Assembly: GCA_028583415.1 (NCBI GenBank)
Contig: CM053271.1
Coordinates: 90,011,534 to 90,075,533 of the forward strand
Length of the DNA stretch: 64,000 nt
From: Protea cynaroides
Taxonomy: Eukaryota > Streptophyta > Magnoliopsida > Proteales > Proteaceae
Direction: 5' to 3'
Positions within the stretch are counted from its first letter, which is position 1. Every line of letters begins with the position of its first letter. The position numbers were made by a program, and so were the translations under genes. The notes beneath the pieces are model-generated. The model made no database searches. It saw nothing but the letters and a program-made list of their open reading frames with translations, and was not told where the DNA came from. This document shows positions 1-11,879 of the stretch, in pieces.

Positions 1-1995
1 TTGAACCATGGAAAGCTAGGACCTTGCACATGCTTGTGCAAGTACATTGGAAAAATATGCGATGCTAATTGTTCGACTTAGAGAGTTTCTCAAATCTCAC
101 CAAATGCATGCTTCATTATCAATCCACTACTTTGTTTTGTGTCAAAGATGCTGGTTTATTATATTTAGTTTACTTGGAATCATTTTTAATCAATTGATTT
201 TGACTCGGCTTGGCTTTAAAAGTTGGCCATTGACCTGGATCACGGCTCCCTTGATGATCAGTGAACGGGCAGTGTTTGTTGCGTTGATAATCTTTTGTTG
301 CATCTTTTCTTCTCAAGGGGACTTTTTGGCCTCATATGGTATTTCTTGGATCTTCCCTTGAAAACTTTTTCTTACCATGTCTTCCTCTCCATTGTTTTGT
401 GGATGTGGAAGGCCTCTGTTGGGGATGATTTAATTCATGGTATGATTCAATCTCAAGAAGGAAAGGTAGAATTTTGATGCACCAATCTGAGCTCTGTCCA
501 CTGGCTTTGTCGGGGAAGCTACTTGTGGGTTTGTCATTCTGTCTTGACAAGGCGAATTGATGTCTAGTGTTTGTTACATGACAAGAAACTAATAATAGAT
601 GTGTAAGAATGGTTAGGTTGTGCATGTGTACAATGTGTATGTTCAATCATTTTATAAGCACTTTTATGATCAAGAATTTATGGACAGTGAAATAGTTCCA
701 CGAGAAGCTGCTCTTTGCAGAGCCTGAAATCCTAGTTTTTGTTAAAAAAGCGTGGGTTCACAGTACTTCAATCCCATAAATGCCTATTTATATTCTCTCC
801 ACCCATGTTGAAGAAAGGGGAATAACGAAGGATCATATAAGCAAAAAGCAAAGCAGATATACACAGTAGCAAGCATAATAAAAGCATACTAGTTGTTGTC
901 TAGTTGACCTAGTCAATTAACAAGTTACACTACCTGGCTAGTGCTTAACTTGGTGTATATATGAAAATGCATAATTGCTTGACTAGCATCTGTCCGACAC
1001 TTAACGTACATTCTTGTGGATATGGTTATCTAAAATGCCTTTACCCTTTGCTTGGTATTTATTTTACAAGGATATTGAGGGCTGATCGTACAACTAATGT
1101 TGGGACTAATGTGTAATTGAGGGCTGATCGTATTGGCATAGTCTCTGTCTCTGGGTTGTGCGGTTAATCCTAACCCCCTTTTGCTTCTTGATTAAAATCT
1201 TTATTCATTTGATCCTAGATAAAGAGTTATGTTTTCCTGTTGCCCTAGAGCAATCAATCAAATATGAGACCTGCTCCTGTGCACATGCCAAATGTGCAGG
1301 TGTTGAGATTGAAATCTACATTTGGGCATGGATTACAATCAGTACATGAATCTGAAATTGTATTAGAATGACTGGCTTGAAACTTGAAAGTTATTATCTA
1401 CATAACGGGTCTGTGGTATGTATACCTTCTAAAGGTTGGTCAAATTCTGTTTGTCGTAAAAATCTGGAAAGAGTGATGGGTTTGGAAGGAAAGATAGATT
1501 TTCCATGTTACTAATATTTATAAGGGTAGTTATCCATGTAACAAAGGAAGGAAAAATCACAAGATAAAGCCATCCATTATTAAGAAGTTTTTATTCTAAA
1601 CCATCGGTTTCCGCTCCAAGTTGGGAGAGTGCAGAATAATGTCTAGAGTACTAATACACATGCTCGGACATGTACAGGATGCATGTAAATACAGAAGGGG
1701 GTTGATCGAATTAGAATCTAATATTTGACATATAGCTAATCTAAACTATGCCCTTGCTATCCAATGGTCAGAATGGACACATCTTCTGTCCATATGGAAA
1801 AATAGATGCCTTGTGACGTTAGAAAAAATAACAGAACATTATGACAATAATAATTTTCTTATTTATAATTGTCTTTGGTAATACCATTTATTGTTTCTGT
1901 TATTCAAATTATTGTTTCTGATGTGTAGACCCCAATTGGTGCGCAAACAATACTTTTCCTGATTTCTTATTTTTGGCCACCTCACTGAATTGTAG
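1..1995. other. No exon or repeat recognised; probably SEC24 intron
   Basis: AT-rich sequence without an ORF resembling any protein I know. The first placed SEC24 exon starts at 1996 with an acceptor TAG and is internal, so this stretch is most likely intron; the exons for the N-terminal half of the protein were not found here. A short direct repeat, ATTGAGGGCTGATCGTA, occurs near 1075 and 1117. The ORF at 47-361 has no recognisable domain. Confidence 0.5.
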
Positions 1996-2067
1996 GAGGC
2001 CCATAAATTGCTCCAACCGGCTGACAAGATTCTGAAGACGATGGCAATAGAATTTTCCGAGTATCAA
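1996..2067 (+). CDS. SEC24: SEC24 exon a
   Basis: 24 codons, phase 0 at both ends, acceptor TAG and donor GTGAGA. It encodes HKLLQPADKILKTMAIEF, part of the trunk domain. Confidence 0.9.
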
Positions 2068-3273
2068 GTGAGATTCTTTTGTGTGTGCTTACTTATTTCA
2101 TTTTCAACTGGGGAGTCACTTGTAAAATTTTGTCTTTCATAATTGTTAAGCATCTTAAGATTTCCGCAGACTCATCCTGCCCGGTTAGGTAGCATATATA
2201 AATTTGTGTAAGGTCTTTTATGTAATGTTTAGTAATTAGGGGTATACTTGTACTTTTCTAATGATTGCTACATTATATAACACAGCATAGTGCTCATGGT
2301 TAGGTATTCTATCAAAGCCGTGAGCCCGTGAGTCTGTTTTCTCCCTTAGACTTGCGGCTCTCTCTCTTCTTCTTCCTCTTTCTATTGTGTTGCTAACACT
2401 GAATTTCTTCCCAGTTGTGCTATTGCAAAAAATTTAGTGGTGGATAATTTTTTCTTGCATGAAGGAAACTGTTTAATGGTTCAACATTGTCCAGGTTTGT
2501 GTTGATGTCTTCATTACCACCCAGAATTATGTAGATATTGCTTCTATCTCTGTTGTCCCGAAAACTACTGGAGGACAGGTACTTTATTTATTTATTTTGA
2601 ATTTTCATGGTATCCCTTGGGTATTGAATAAATTCTATTCCTATATCGCAAAACTGAAGTTTAGAGAACAGTAGTTTGGTTCTTTCTTATGGGTGTTCTT
2701 CATGTGGTAATGATCAATGGTGCAAATGGTGATGTGAGCCTGCATCCCACTAACTGCAATTTTATGCATATAGGTAACTCTTTTACTTTATTCTAATGGC
2801 TCAGAGGGGTCCAAATGATGCATATCTGTCTATCTGCAAGGGATTTGGAACCTCCACTATTTGACTACTGAAATCTTTGTAACAGGGGCAATCATATTTT
2901 TTCATTTAATTCATGGTTGTAGAAAAAAATATTTACTTTATCCTGAATATGGAGTATACTGCAGGTAGAAATCAAAAGTCAGGGCAACCAAAAGCCTAAC
3001 TTCATAAATATTTTGGATTAAAATGAGTCCCCGAGTTTTGTCAGTAATTTTTCTGAAAGCCTAAATTTCATCAATAAAATCATCTCTAGATTCATGAGAC
3101 ATGGTGCAAATGCTTTGACAACCTTGTAGTGGCAATGCATTTGCATGGCGAAGATCAGAAAACTGGATCTGTTCTAATCTAATAATGTGGTAACAAAATA
3201 GAGAATAAGAGAAGAAATAAAGGGAGAGTGAGAGAGCAGAATCAAATTAGTTGGTGCTTCTTTCCTCCTTGTA

Positions 3274-3363
<90 letters not shown>

Positions 3364-6300
3364 CTCAAAATTGGAAAAGGAAACTAACAAGCCTAATTGA
3401 TTGAGGAAACTAATAAAGCAAATTAATAAACTAACTAAGAGTCCATCATTCCACATGAATAACTACTTTGACTAAGTCAAAGCAATCAGTCAGTTATAGC
3501 ATATTTTATATCATGCTAACACCCCCTCAAGCTGGAGCCTGGGGGAATCTTGAAATAATGTAGCAACAAAAGCAGCAGTAGCAGCAGTAGTAGTAGTAGT
3601 AGCACAATATAGGTCACTATGAACCAAGTAGTAGTAATCACAGTAGTAGGCAGACATCTAGCACCAACAATAGCATAGTATAGGTCACTATGATCCAAGT
3701 AGTAGTAGCAACAGCTGTAGCAGGAGCAACAATAGTAGTGACTCCAACACGTTCGGAGAGGTAGTAGAGGTTGCATCACGTGCATGTAGTAGAGGTTGCA
3801 TTAGGTGCAGGTAGTTGTGGCTGCATCACGTGCAATTGTAGTAGGCGGAAAGTAGTATAGGTTGCATCAGGTACAGGTAGTTGAGGTTGCATCACATGCA
3901 ACAGTACTAGGTTGTAGGTAGAAGAGGTTGCATGTGTAAGTAGTAGCGGTTGCATCACATGCAATTGTAGTAAGCTCTGACATGAGCGAAATGTATAGTA
4001 GGCTTCATTACGAGCAAAAGGTAGTAGGTTGCATCATGTGTAACAATTAGGCTGAATAATGATAAAAGTGTCTCTTCCAAGTAGGCATATCATATATTGT
4101 TGTAATTGTAAGTTTATCTTAGTAAGTTGTTAAAGTCAAAATTGGTAGAGTTTAAGATAAAAGTCTTTGGTAGGTAAGGTAAAAATCAATATTGGTAGGT
4201 TAAGTCACCATAGTCATCATATCATATTTATGATGAGTAGTTAGTCATCATATAATATTTATGATGAGTGGTTGGTAGGTAGTGGTTGGTTGGTGTATTT
4301 ATGAAAAACAAATTTCTTTTCCTATAAATAGAGAAGGCCTCTGTCATATTTTGATAAGCCAAGCATTCTCATTTTATTATTTCAACAGGATCAATATTGA
4401 GATCCTAACTCTAATGCTATTAGCCATGAAACCATAAGCACTGCCCACCACCACCGCCTCTCTCTTTTTAGCGCCACCATTCACCGCCGCCAGACTCTGT
4501 CTTTTTCATTTCTCTCCTACTTGGTTTAGCGTCGTCTCCCACCGCTGCTTTGGTCTCTTTCCTCTTTACCCTTGGTGGTGAGTTTTTTTTTTTTTTTTTT
4601 CTCCCACCAAGGGCCTCTTACACCATGCAGATCTAGATCACAAGTTGAATCGTGATTTCTTGATGCTTTCTGTAGAAGTTGGTATGCCAAGTTAAAACTT
4701 CCAGATATTTGTCTACATGTGCCTTTTTTGTGACTAGCGTTGACCAGCAATCATGTCTGAGATTTCATCTGCCTCAACTGGACAGGAAGGAGTCCTTTCT
4801 CGTGACCTTCCTTCATTCCCTACTTGCTCCATCATGTTAGATGGGAGCAATTATCTGATGTGGTCTCATTCATGTTATTTTGCTATTGGTTCTCGTGATC
4901 TTTTGGCTACCTTACATGGGACACTATTAAGCCTACCGCTACTGGTCCTTCTCAGGATAAATGGGTTACCTCCAATTATTTGGTCATGTCATATCTTATC
5001 AACTCCATGGATCAATCTATTTCCAGGGGTTATCTTCTTCTTGACACTGCCGCTCAAATTTGGAAGACTGCCACATCCACCTATTCTCAAGTTGCTAATG
5101 CTGCCCAATGCTATGAACTTTGGAAGAAGATTCACGAGACCAAACAAAAGGAGGTATTTATTTTCCAATATTATTCCACTCTACGAGGTATGTGGCAAGA
5201 GTTGGATTTTTATGGTTCTTTTACTGCAACCTGTGATACAGATGCAACTGCTTTTAAAAAGTGGGAGGACAACCTCCGGGTTTTCGATTTTCTTGCTGGT
5301 TTCAATATTGAGTTTGATCAGATTAGGGCTCATGTCCTTAATCGTGATCCGTTACCCTCCCTCGAGAAAGCCTATGCTATGGTGTCTTCTGAGGATAGTC
5401 GCCACACTGCTATGGTCCTCCCTGTGACACAAGAACGCTCAGCTCTCTATTCTGGCTCGGGTTCCTCATCTCGTGGAGGTCTGACTCGCGGTGTTAGTAT
5501 TCGTTCTGCCTCTGATAAGGTTCCTGTGAAGTGTGATTTTTGTGGGAAAGAACGACATACTCGAGACAAGTATTGGAAATTACATGGCTGTCCTTTTGAT
5601 ACTCGTGGTCTGGGTAATCCAGCCTCCACCACGGCGCACCATAGTGCCGTTAATGATATTCCTCAAGATTCTTCCCTCTCTTAAGAGGAGTTACTGACTC
5701 TGTGTCGTCTAATGACCAGGCTGGACTCTCGTGTCTTGGCCTCTCGCTGCTCTCTTGATGTGCGCATGGGCTCCTCTTCTTTTGTGGTTTGGCCTTGGGT
5801 TTTTGGTTTTGTGGTGTTTGCTTGTAACCATCATGCCGATGGCAAGCTCAATCCCCGGGGACTCCGTTGTATCTTCCTTGTTACTCTGCTACTCAGAAGG
5901 GTTACAAGTGCTATCATCCTTCGACTCGGTGACTGTTGGTCACCATGAATGTTGTCTTTCATGAGTCTAAAGCTTATTATCCGGCCCCTCTTCAGGGGGA
6001 CTCTTCTACTCAGGATGTTCTGGAAGATGTGCCTATCATTGTTCCGATGGAGTCTCTTATAGTGGCTGAAACTGATGCTGAGGGTGTAACAAGTCAGGAA
6101 CATATTTCAACTCCGTCCCAACCTCAAGGGGAGCCTTCTCAACCGGCTCAACCACCTCTCAAAGTATTTGTTTGACATAAGCAAATGCCAGAGACCACCA
6201 CCACTGCACCTAGCCAGTCGTCCTCCATTCCAAATTCAAGTCTTCCAAATCCTTCCTCTGGTATCTCTCTTCTTCCTAGTGATTCTTCTAGTGATCCTAG

Positions 6301-9300
6301 TCTTGACTTACCTATTGCTATTCGTAAGAGCATCAGAACGCCTACTCAACATCCCATCTCTAATGTTGTTGCATATGATTCTCTGTCTCCCTCCTTCCGT
6401 ACTTTTGTTTCTTTGTTATCGTCTATTTCCACACCTAACTCCTGGCAGGATGCATTAGCAAGTCCAAGGTGGAAAGAGGCAATGAATGAAGAGATGTGTG
6501 CACTTGGGAAGACTGACACGTGGGATATGGTGTCTCTCCCTCTAAGAAAGAAACCTGTAGGATGCAAATGGGTCTTTGTTGTCAAACAAAAGGATGATGG
6601 ATCTATAGACAGATATAAAGCAAGGCTAGTTGCTAGAGGATTCACTCAGACATATGGGATCAACTATCAGGAAACTATTGCTTTAGTAGCAAAAATGAAC
6701 ACTGTTAGAGTAATAATCTCATGTGCTGTTAACCAAGGATGGGATCTTCAGCAACTTGATGTAAAAAATGCTTTCCTCCATGGGGAACTTGAAGAGGAGG
6801 TTTATATGGACATCCCTCGTGGATTTGCTTCTCAAAAAACTCATGGCAAAGTTTGCAAGTTGAAGTGAGCTTTGTATGGTCTGAAACAATCTCCAAGAGC
6901 GTGGTTTGGTCGTTTCCATCGAGCTATGATATCGATTGGTTATAAACAAAGTAATGTTGATCATACTTTGTTTATCAAAAAGACTGGTGAGCACATTACA
7001 GTTTTGATCATCTATGTAGATGATATTGTTATCATTGGCAGTAATGCTGATGAAATATCCAACCTGAATACTTACTTGGGGACAAAATTTGAAATCAAAG
7101 ACCTTGGTAAGCTAAGATATTTGGGATAGAAGTTACTCATTCAACTTAAGGTATCTTCCTCTCACAACGAAAATACACTCTGGATCTCTTATCAGAGACA
7201 GGAATGCTGGGTTGTAAACCAGCATATACTTCTCTAGAGCCTCAATCTCATCTCAAGCACAAGGTTTGGGATTCTGTTGATAAAGGTAGCTATCAACGGT
7301 TGGTTGGATGACTGATATACTTGTCACACACCCGGCCTAACATTGCTTTTGTTGTAAGTGTGATCAATCAATATATGCATGATCCCTATTCCTCTCACCT
7401 AGAGACCGCATATAGGATTTTATGATATTTGAAATCTGCTCTCGGAAAAGGTGTTCTTTTCTCTCCTCATAGCCATTTTCGTATTGTGGCCTTTACTGAT
7501 GTTGATTGGGGCGGGTGTCACGATGATAGGAGATCTACCTCAGGCTATTGCATGTTTGTTGGAGGCAAATTTGTTACTTGGAGGAGCAAGAAACAAGCTG
7601 TTGTTGCTCAGTCTAGTGCCAAAGCTGAGTTTCGAGCCATGGCCCATGGCATTTGCGAACTCCTTTGGCTTTGTGGCCTTCTTCAAGATTTGTGTGTTCC
7701 AGTTAAATTGCCTATGCGCTTGTACTGTGACAATAAATCAGCAATCAGCATTGCACATAATCCTGTTCAACATGATTGTACTAAGCACGTAGAGATCGAT
7801 CGTCACTTCATCAAGGAGAAGCTAGAACAAGGAGTTGTATGTGTTCCCTTTGTTCCGTCTGATGCTCAGTTAGCAGATGTCTTTACAAAAGGTTTTAGTA
7901 GTAAGAGCTTTGTTCCTATTATTAACAAGTTGGGCATGCTTGATATTTATACGCCAACTTGAGGGGGAGTGTTGTAATTGTAAGTTTATCTTAGTAAGTT
8001 GTTAAAGTCAAAATTGGTAGTCTAAGATAAAAATCTTTGGTAGGTAAGGTAAAAATCAATATTGGTAGGCTAAGTCACCATAGTTATCATTTCATATTTA
8101 TGATGAGTAGTTAGTCATCATATAGTATTTATGATGATTGGTTGGTAGGTAGTGGTTGGTTGGTGTATTTATGTAAAAGCTAATTTCTTTTCCTATAAAT
8201 AGTGAAGGCTTCTGTCATATTTTGATAAACCAAGCATTCTCACTTTATTATTCAACACATATGAACCCCTTTCAAACTGATGAGGGACCCAGGTCAGGTG
8301 ACCATATTTGGATCCGCTATGGGCCCACTAAGATAATGGTTAGCTCAACATATAGGTGGAGCGGCAATTTTGTAATTATTCAGAACCATGAGATGCTCCT
8401 TTGAGTAAAGGCAAACAGACCCTTAGGACAAGAGGACAAAACTGGTAGAGGGGTAAAATTGGGAAAGAACAATAAGGGGTAAAATAATAGTGGCTTTAGA
8501 AAGGCGTACTGTAATTTTGGAAACATCACCTTCTTCAACCTTATGCTTCTCGATAAAACAGAACCGGTGATAAAGGGTTGTGCTTGTGATCGATCCAAAC
8601 CCCTCAGCAAGAGACCCAAATCAGGCAAGATTTTAGGACAGAAATCCAAACTCCCAAGGCTCTGGAATATATGCAACACTTGACCCTTGAGATGATTAAA
8701 AAAAAAAGATGTTGACTGAAACTGATGCTCACAGAACTGTAGCAACCAGATCTGGTTGCAGATTTTAATCTCTCAAACGGGATGGACTTGGGGTATGTGG
8801 CTTGAGGGATTGGGTCGCCCTGGTGTGTGGATTTAGTCTCCAGAAGCTGGAGCTAAAACAAGAAAACCTGGGACAGTTCAGATTCAATCTCTGGGGTTGT
8901 TATCATTGCCAATAACAGAGCACAACAGGGTGGTTCCAAGGAACAACAACCGAAAGGAAGAAACTTTAGGTAAAGAAGAAAGGGTGGAAACATAACAGAA
9001 GTGGAGAGGAAGGGGGAATGAATACCTGGCAGCAGAGTCAGGTTAATTGAAGGAAGAGAGAGGAACCATTCGCTCAACAGCAGCTTACGAAACTTCTATT
9101 CAAAGGCATAGAAGGTAGTAGAACTTCCGACCAGATCATGAGCAAAGCAGATCAGATCTGGACAGACTAGTAGATCTCGATAGTAGTAACAGTTAGGGTA
9201 AATAGCAGCAGAAGTAGGTATAATGTGAAAGGGCATAGCCTCCTCAGATCAGTCATGCAAAGTTCATATCTATATTGGACCGGGGTCTTTAGCCTCCCTA

Positions 9301-11827
9301 GTCAATCATCCAGAAAATAGAGGGTCTTATGAGTGCCTTCTTGTGGAAAGGACCGGACAATATCAAATTCTTCTATTCCATTGGTTGGGCAAAAGTCTAC
9401 TTGCCAAAGGAGGAAGACGGTTTGGGTCTTCGAAGAGTAAAGGAGGTTAACATGACATGTATTATAAAACTAATATGGCGTGTTGCGGAGAAAAAAGGCT
9501 GCATATGGATGAAGTGGATTTATAGCAAATATCTAAAGGGGACTCTTTTTGGATGACTTCTGTGAGTGTTGATTCTTCCTGGGTCTAGAGGACAATGCTT
9601 CACCATAGGCTGATGGCTCTCCCTCACATTAAGTCTCTTATTGATGATGGATCCTCCACACTTCTCTGGCTGGACAATTGACATCCTCATAGCATTTTGG
9701 TGATGGCTTATGGGGAAAGGATTAGACTTGATTATGGGCGTGATAGACTTTCTATTGTACCATTTATTAATTCAGAAGGAGCCTGGTGCATTGGAAGGGT
9801 CACTTCATCTTGGCTTACACGGGCTTGGGAAGCTCTCAGTGCTATTACTCCCTATCCCACAGGGAGCGGTGATATCACTAGCTTGACTGCCGTCGCAAAT
9901 GGTATCTTCTCTTACTCCTCTACTTGGGAGACTGTCAGATCTTGAAGCCTTAAGGTGGCCTGGCATGATGTGGTTTGGTTTCAAGGGCACTCCCCTCGTC
10001 ACAGCTTCACCCTTTGGAGAGCATTGACTCAGTCTTTTCTAATGGGTTCACTTTTTCATGGCTGGGGTATCATCCCCAACTCTATTTGTGGCTTGTGCTG
10101 GGCTGTGGAAGAAGACATCCATCATCTTTTCTTCGAATGCTCTTTCTCCAATAGAGTTTGAGAAAAGCTCCTCTGCAAATGCTGGCCTTATAGAAGAAGA
10201 ATCCAATTCTTTGATCTTGAATGGAAATGGATGACTAAGAACTAAGAAGTTCAAGGAAAAATCTCAATGTGATACTATTGCCAAGCTCGCCTTTGCCATG
10301 ATTGTGTACGACATTTGGTTCGAGAGAACCTTAGATTGTGGGTTGCTAAGTTTAGAACTTTCGGTCAGATCTAGGATGTTTTTTATGTTCATGGAGTCAT
10401 TTTGCCTTTTGATTCCCCCCGCCCCCCTCTTGTAGACATAGTAGGAACAAATTCATCTTGTCTTATTGGAATTTGGCTCATTTTCTATGTGGGGTGGTGT
10501 TTTCTATTCCTTTTCCTCCCTGTTTGGGCTTTTGCCCTTGTTTTGTAAGGAGTCTGGCTCTATCTTTTGGACACCTAGGTTTATTTTCCCTATTTCTGGG
10601 TGTTGTTAATATATTTTTTTATTCACCCAAAAATATATGAAAAAGCAGAAGTAACCAAGGTTTAAAATCTCGGGTTTCGGAGGAGTCTCGGCCTCCTCCG
10701 AAACCGAGATCTCGGCGAGATCTCGGCGAGATCTCGCCGAGACAATGATTTTGTCCGAGCAGCTTAAAAGGCTGTCTCTGGCCAAATGCATTTTTAGGTC
10801 TCACTTCAAGGGAACCTCATTTTTACATACATAAACACTTTAGAGTATAAAATTGTAAAAATAATGACTCTTTGTGGTTGTTTGGGTTTACACCCATGTT
10901 TTGACCACGTAAGTCCGTTATAAATTTAGGTTATATTAGCTATTATATTCAATCAAATATGGCGAATGAGACAATAACATATGCATTAGGGAAAGAGAAA
11001 CAAATATCTTCATTTAATCATTACATCATAGTTCAAATATTCAATATTGAATGATCCCATAGTCCCCCTGTACCCATAGTCCACAATTCCACATCCTCAT
11101 CCGATACAATGTCTAGTAATACGTAGAGTGTCGTGGATGATCCATCCTACTATCATCATATATCCGGTAGTCTTGCACATGATTCATAAATATAACATCG
11201 TAGCTGTCCGAAGGATACCTATCTTTGGGAAGAATGGAAAACTCGAGTAGTACTGGTGCGTGACTCTTGTGGAAGTGCCGATGGCGGAATAGAGTTGGTT
11301 GACCACTCGAGTTCGGTAATCCCCGCAGTCAAGCACCACCCGTTGCAAGTTAGTCCAAACAAAGAAAGAATGGAGGAAGAAATGAAAAACCATAAAAAAC
11401 TAAGAAAAAGAGGAAGGAGCAGTCTCCACCAAGAACAGCCTCTCTTTTATAAAAGAGAAAAAAGAAGCAAAAGCTGTTCCCGCCGAGATCTCGGCGAGAT
11501 CTCGCCGAGATCTCGCGAGAATTAGCGAGATTAACCGAGAATCCGAGATCTCGGCGGTCTCGGCGAGATCCCGGGAGACATTAAATGCCGAGACGAAAAG
11601 GGTTATCGACCCTATTTTCGTCTCGGTTAGTTGCGAAACTGGCGAAATCGGCGAGATCTCGGCGAGATCTCGCCGAGATTTCATTCCATGGAAGTAACAA
11701 AGGCTGCAATGTGGCTGCACACCATGAAGAAGAATTTTACAGTTTACACGACTTTCAAAACGGCAATCCGGATCAACTGCTTTGATACCATGTAACAAAA
11801 TAGAATATAAGAGAAAATAAAAGGGGG

Positions 11828-11879
<52 letters not shown>

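Larger units (their letters stand above)
4098..8257 (+). mobile_element. Copia LTR retrotransposon, internally deleted
   Basis: LTRs are 4098-4387 and 7970-8257 (about 5% different by eye), both starting TGTTGTAATTG and ending TTCAACA, with the polypurine tract GAGGGGGAG before the 3' LTR. The possible target duplication is imperfect (TATAT against CATAT). The internal region has, in order, gag with a zinc knuckle, the C-terminal end of integrase, reverse transcriptase and RNase H. Protease and the integrase core are absent, which accounts for the 4.16 kb length. Stops and frameshifts show it is dead. It is nested in the interior of the outer minus-strand LTR element. Confidence 0.93.

Noticed and set aside
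47..646. ORFs near the left edge as an upstream SEC24 exon or separate gene
   Set aside because: They do not resemble Sec24 or any known domain and have no splice context linking them to exon a.
3174..3456. Minus-strand ORFs coding for alternating Tyr-Ile
   Set aside because: They translate the (TA)44 microsatellite within an LTR.
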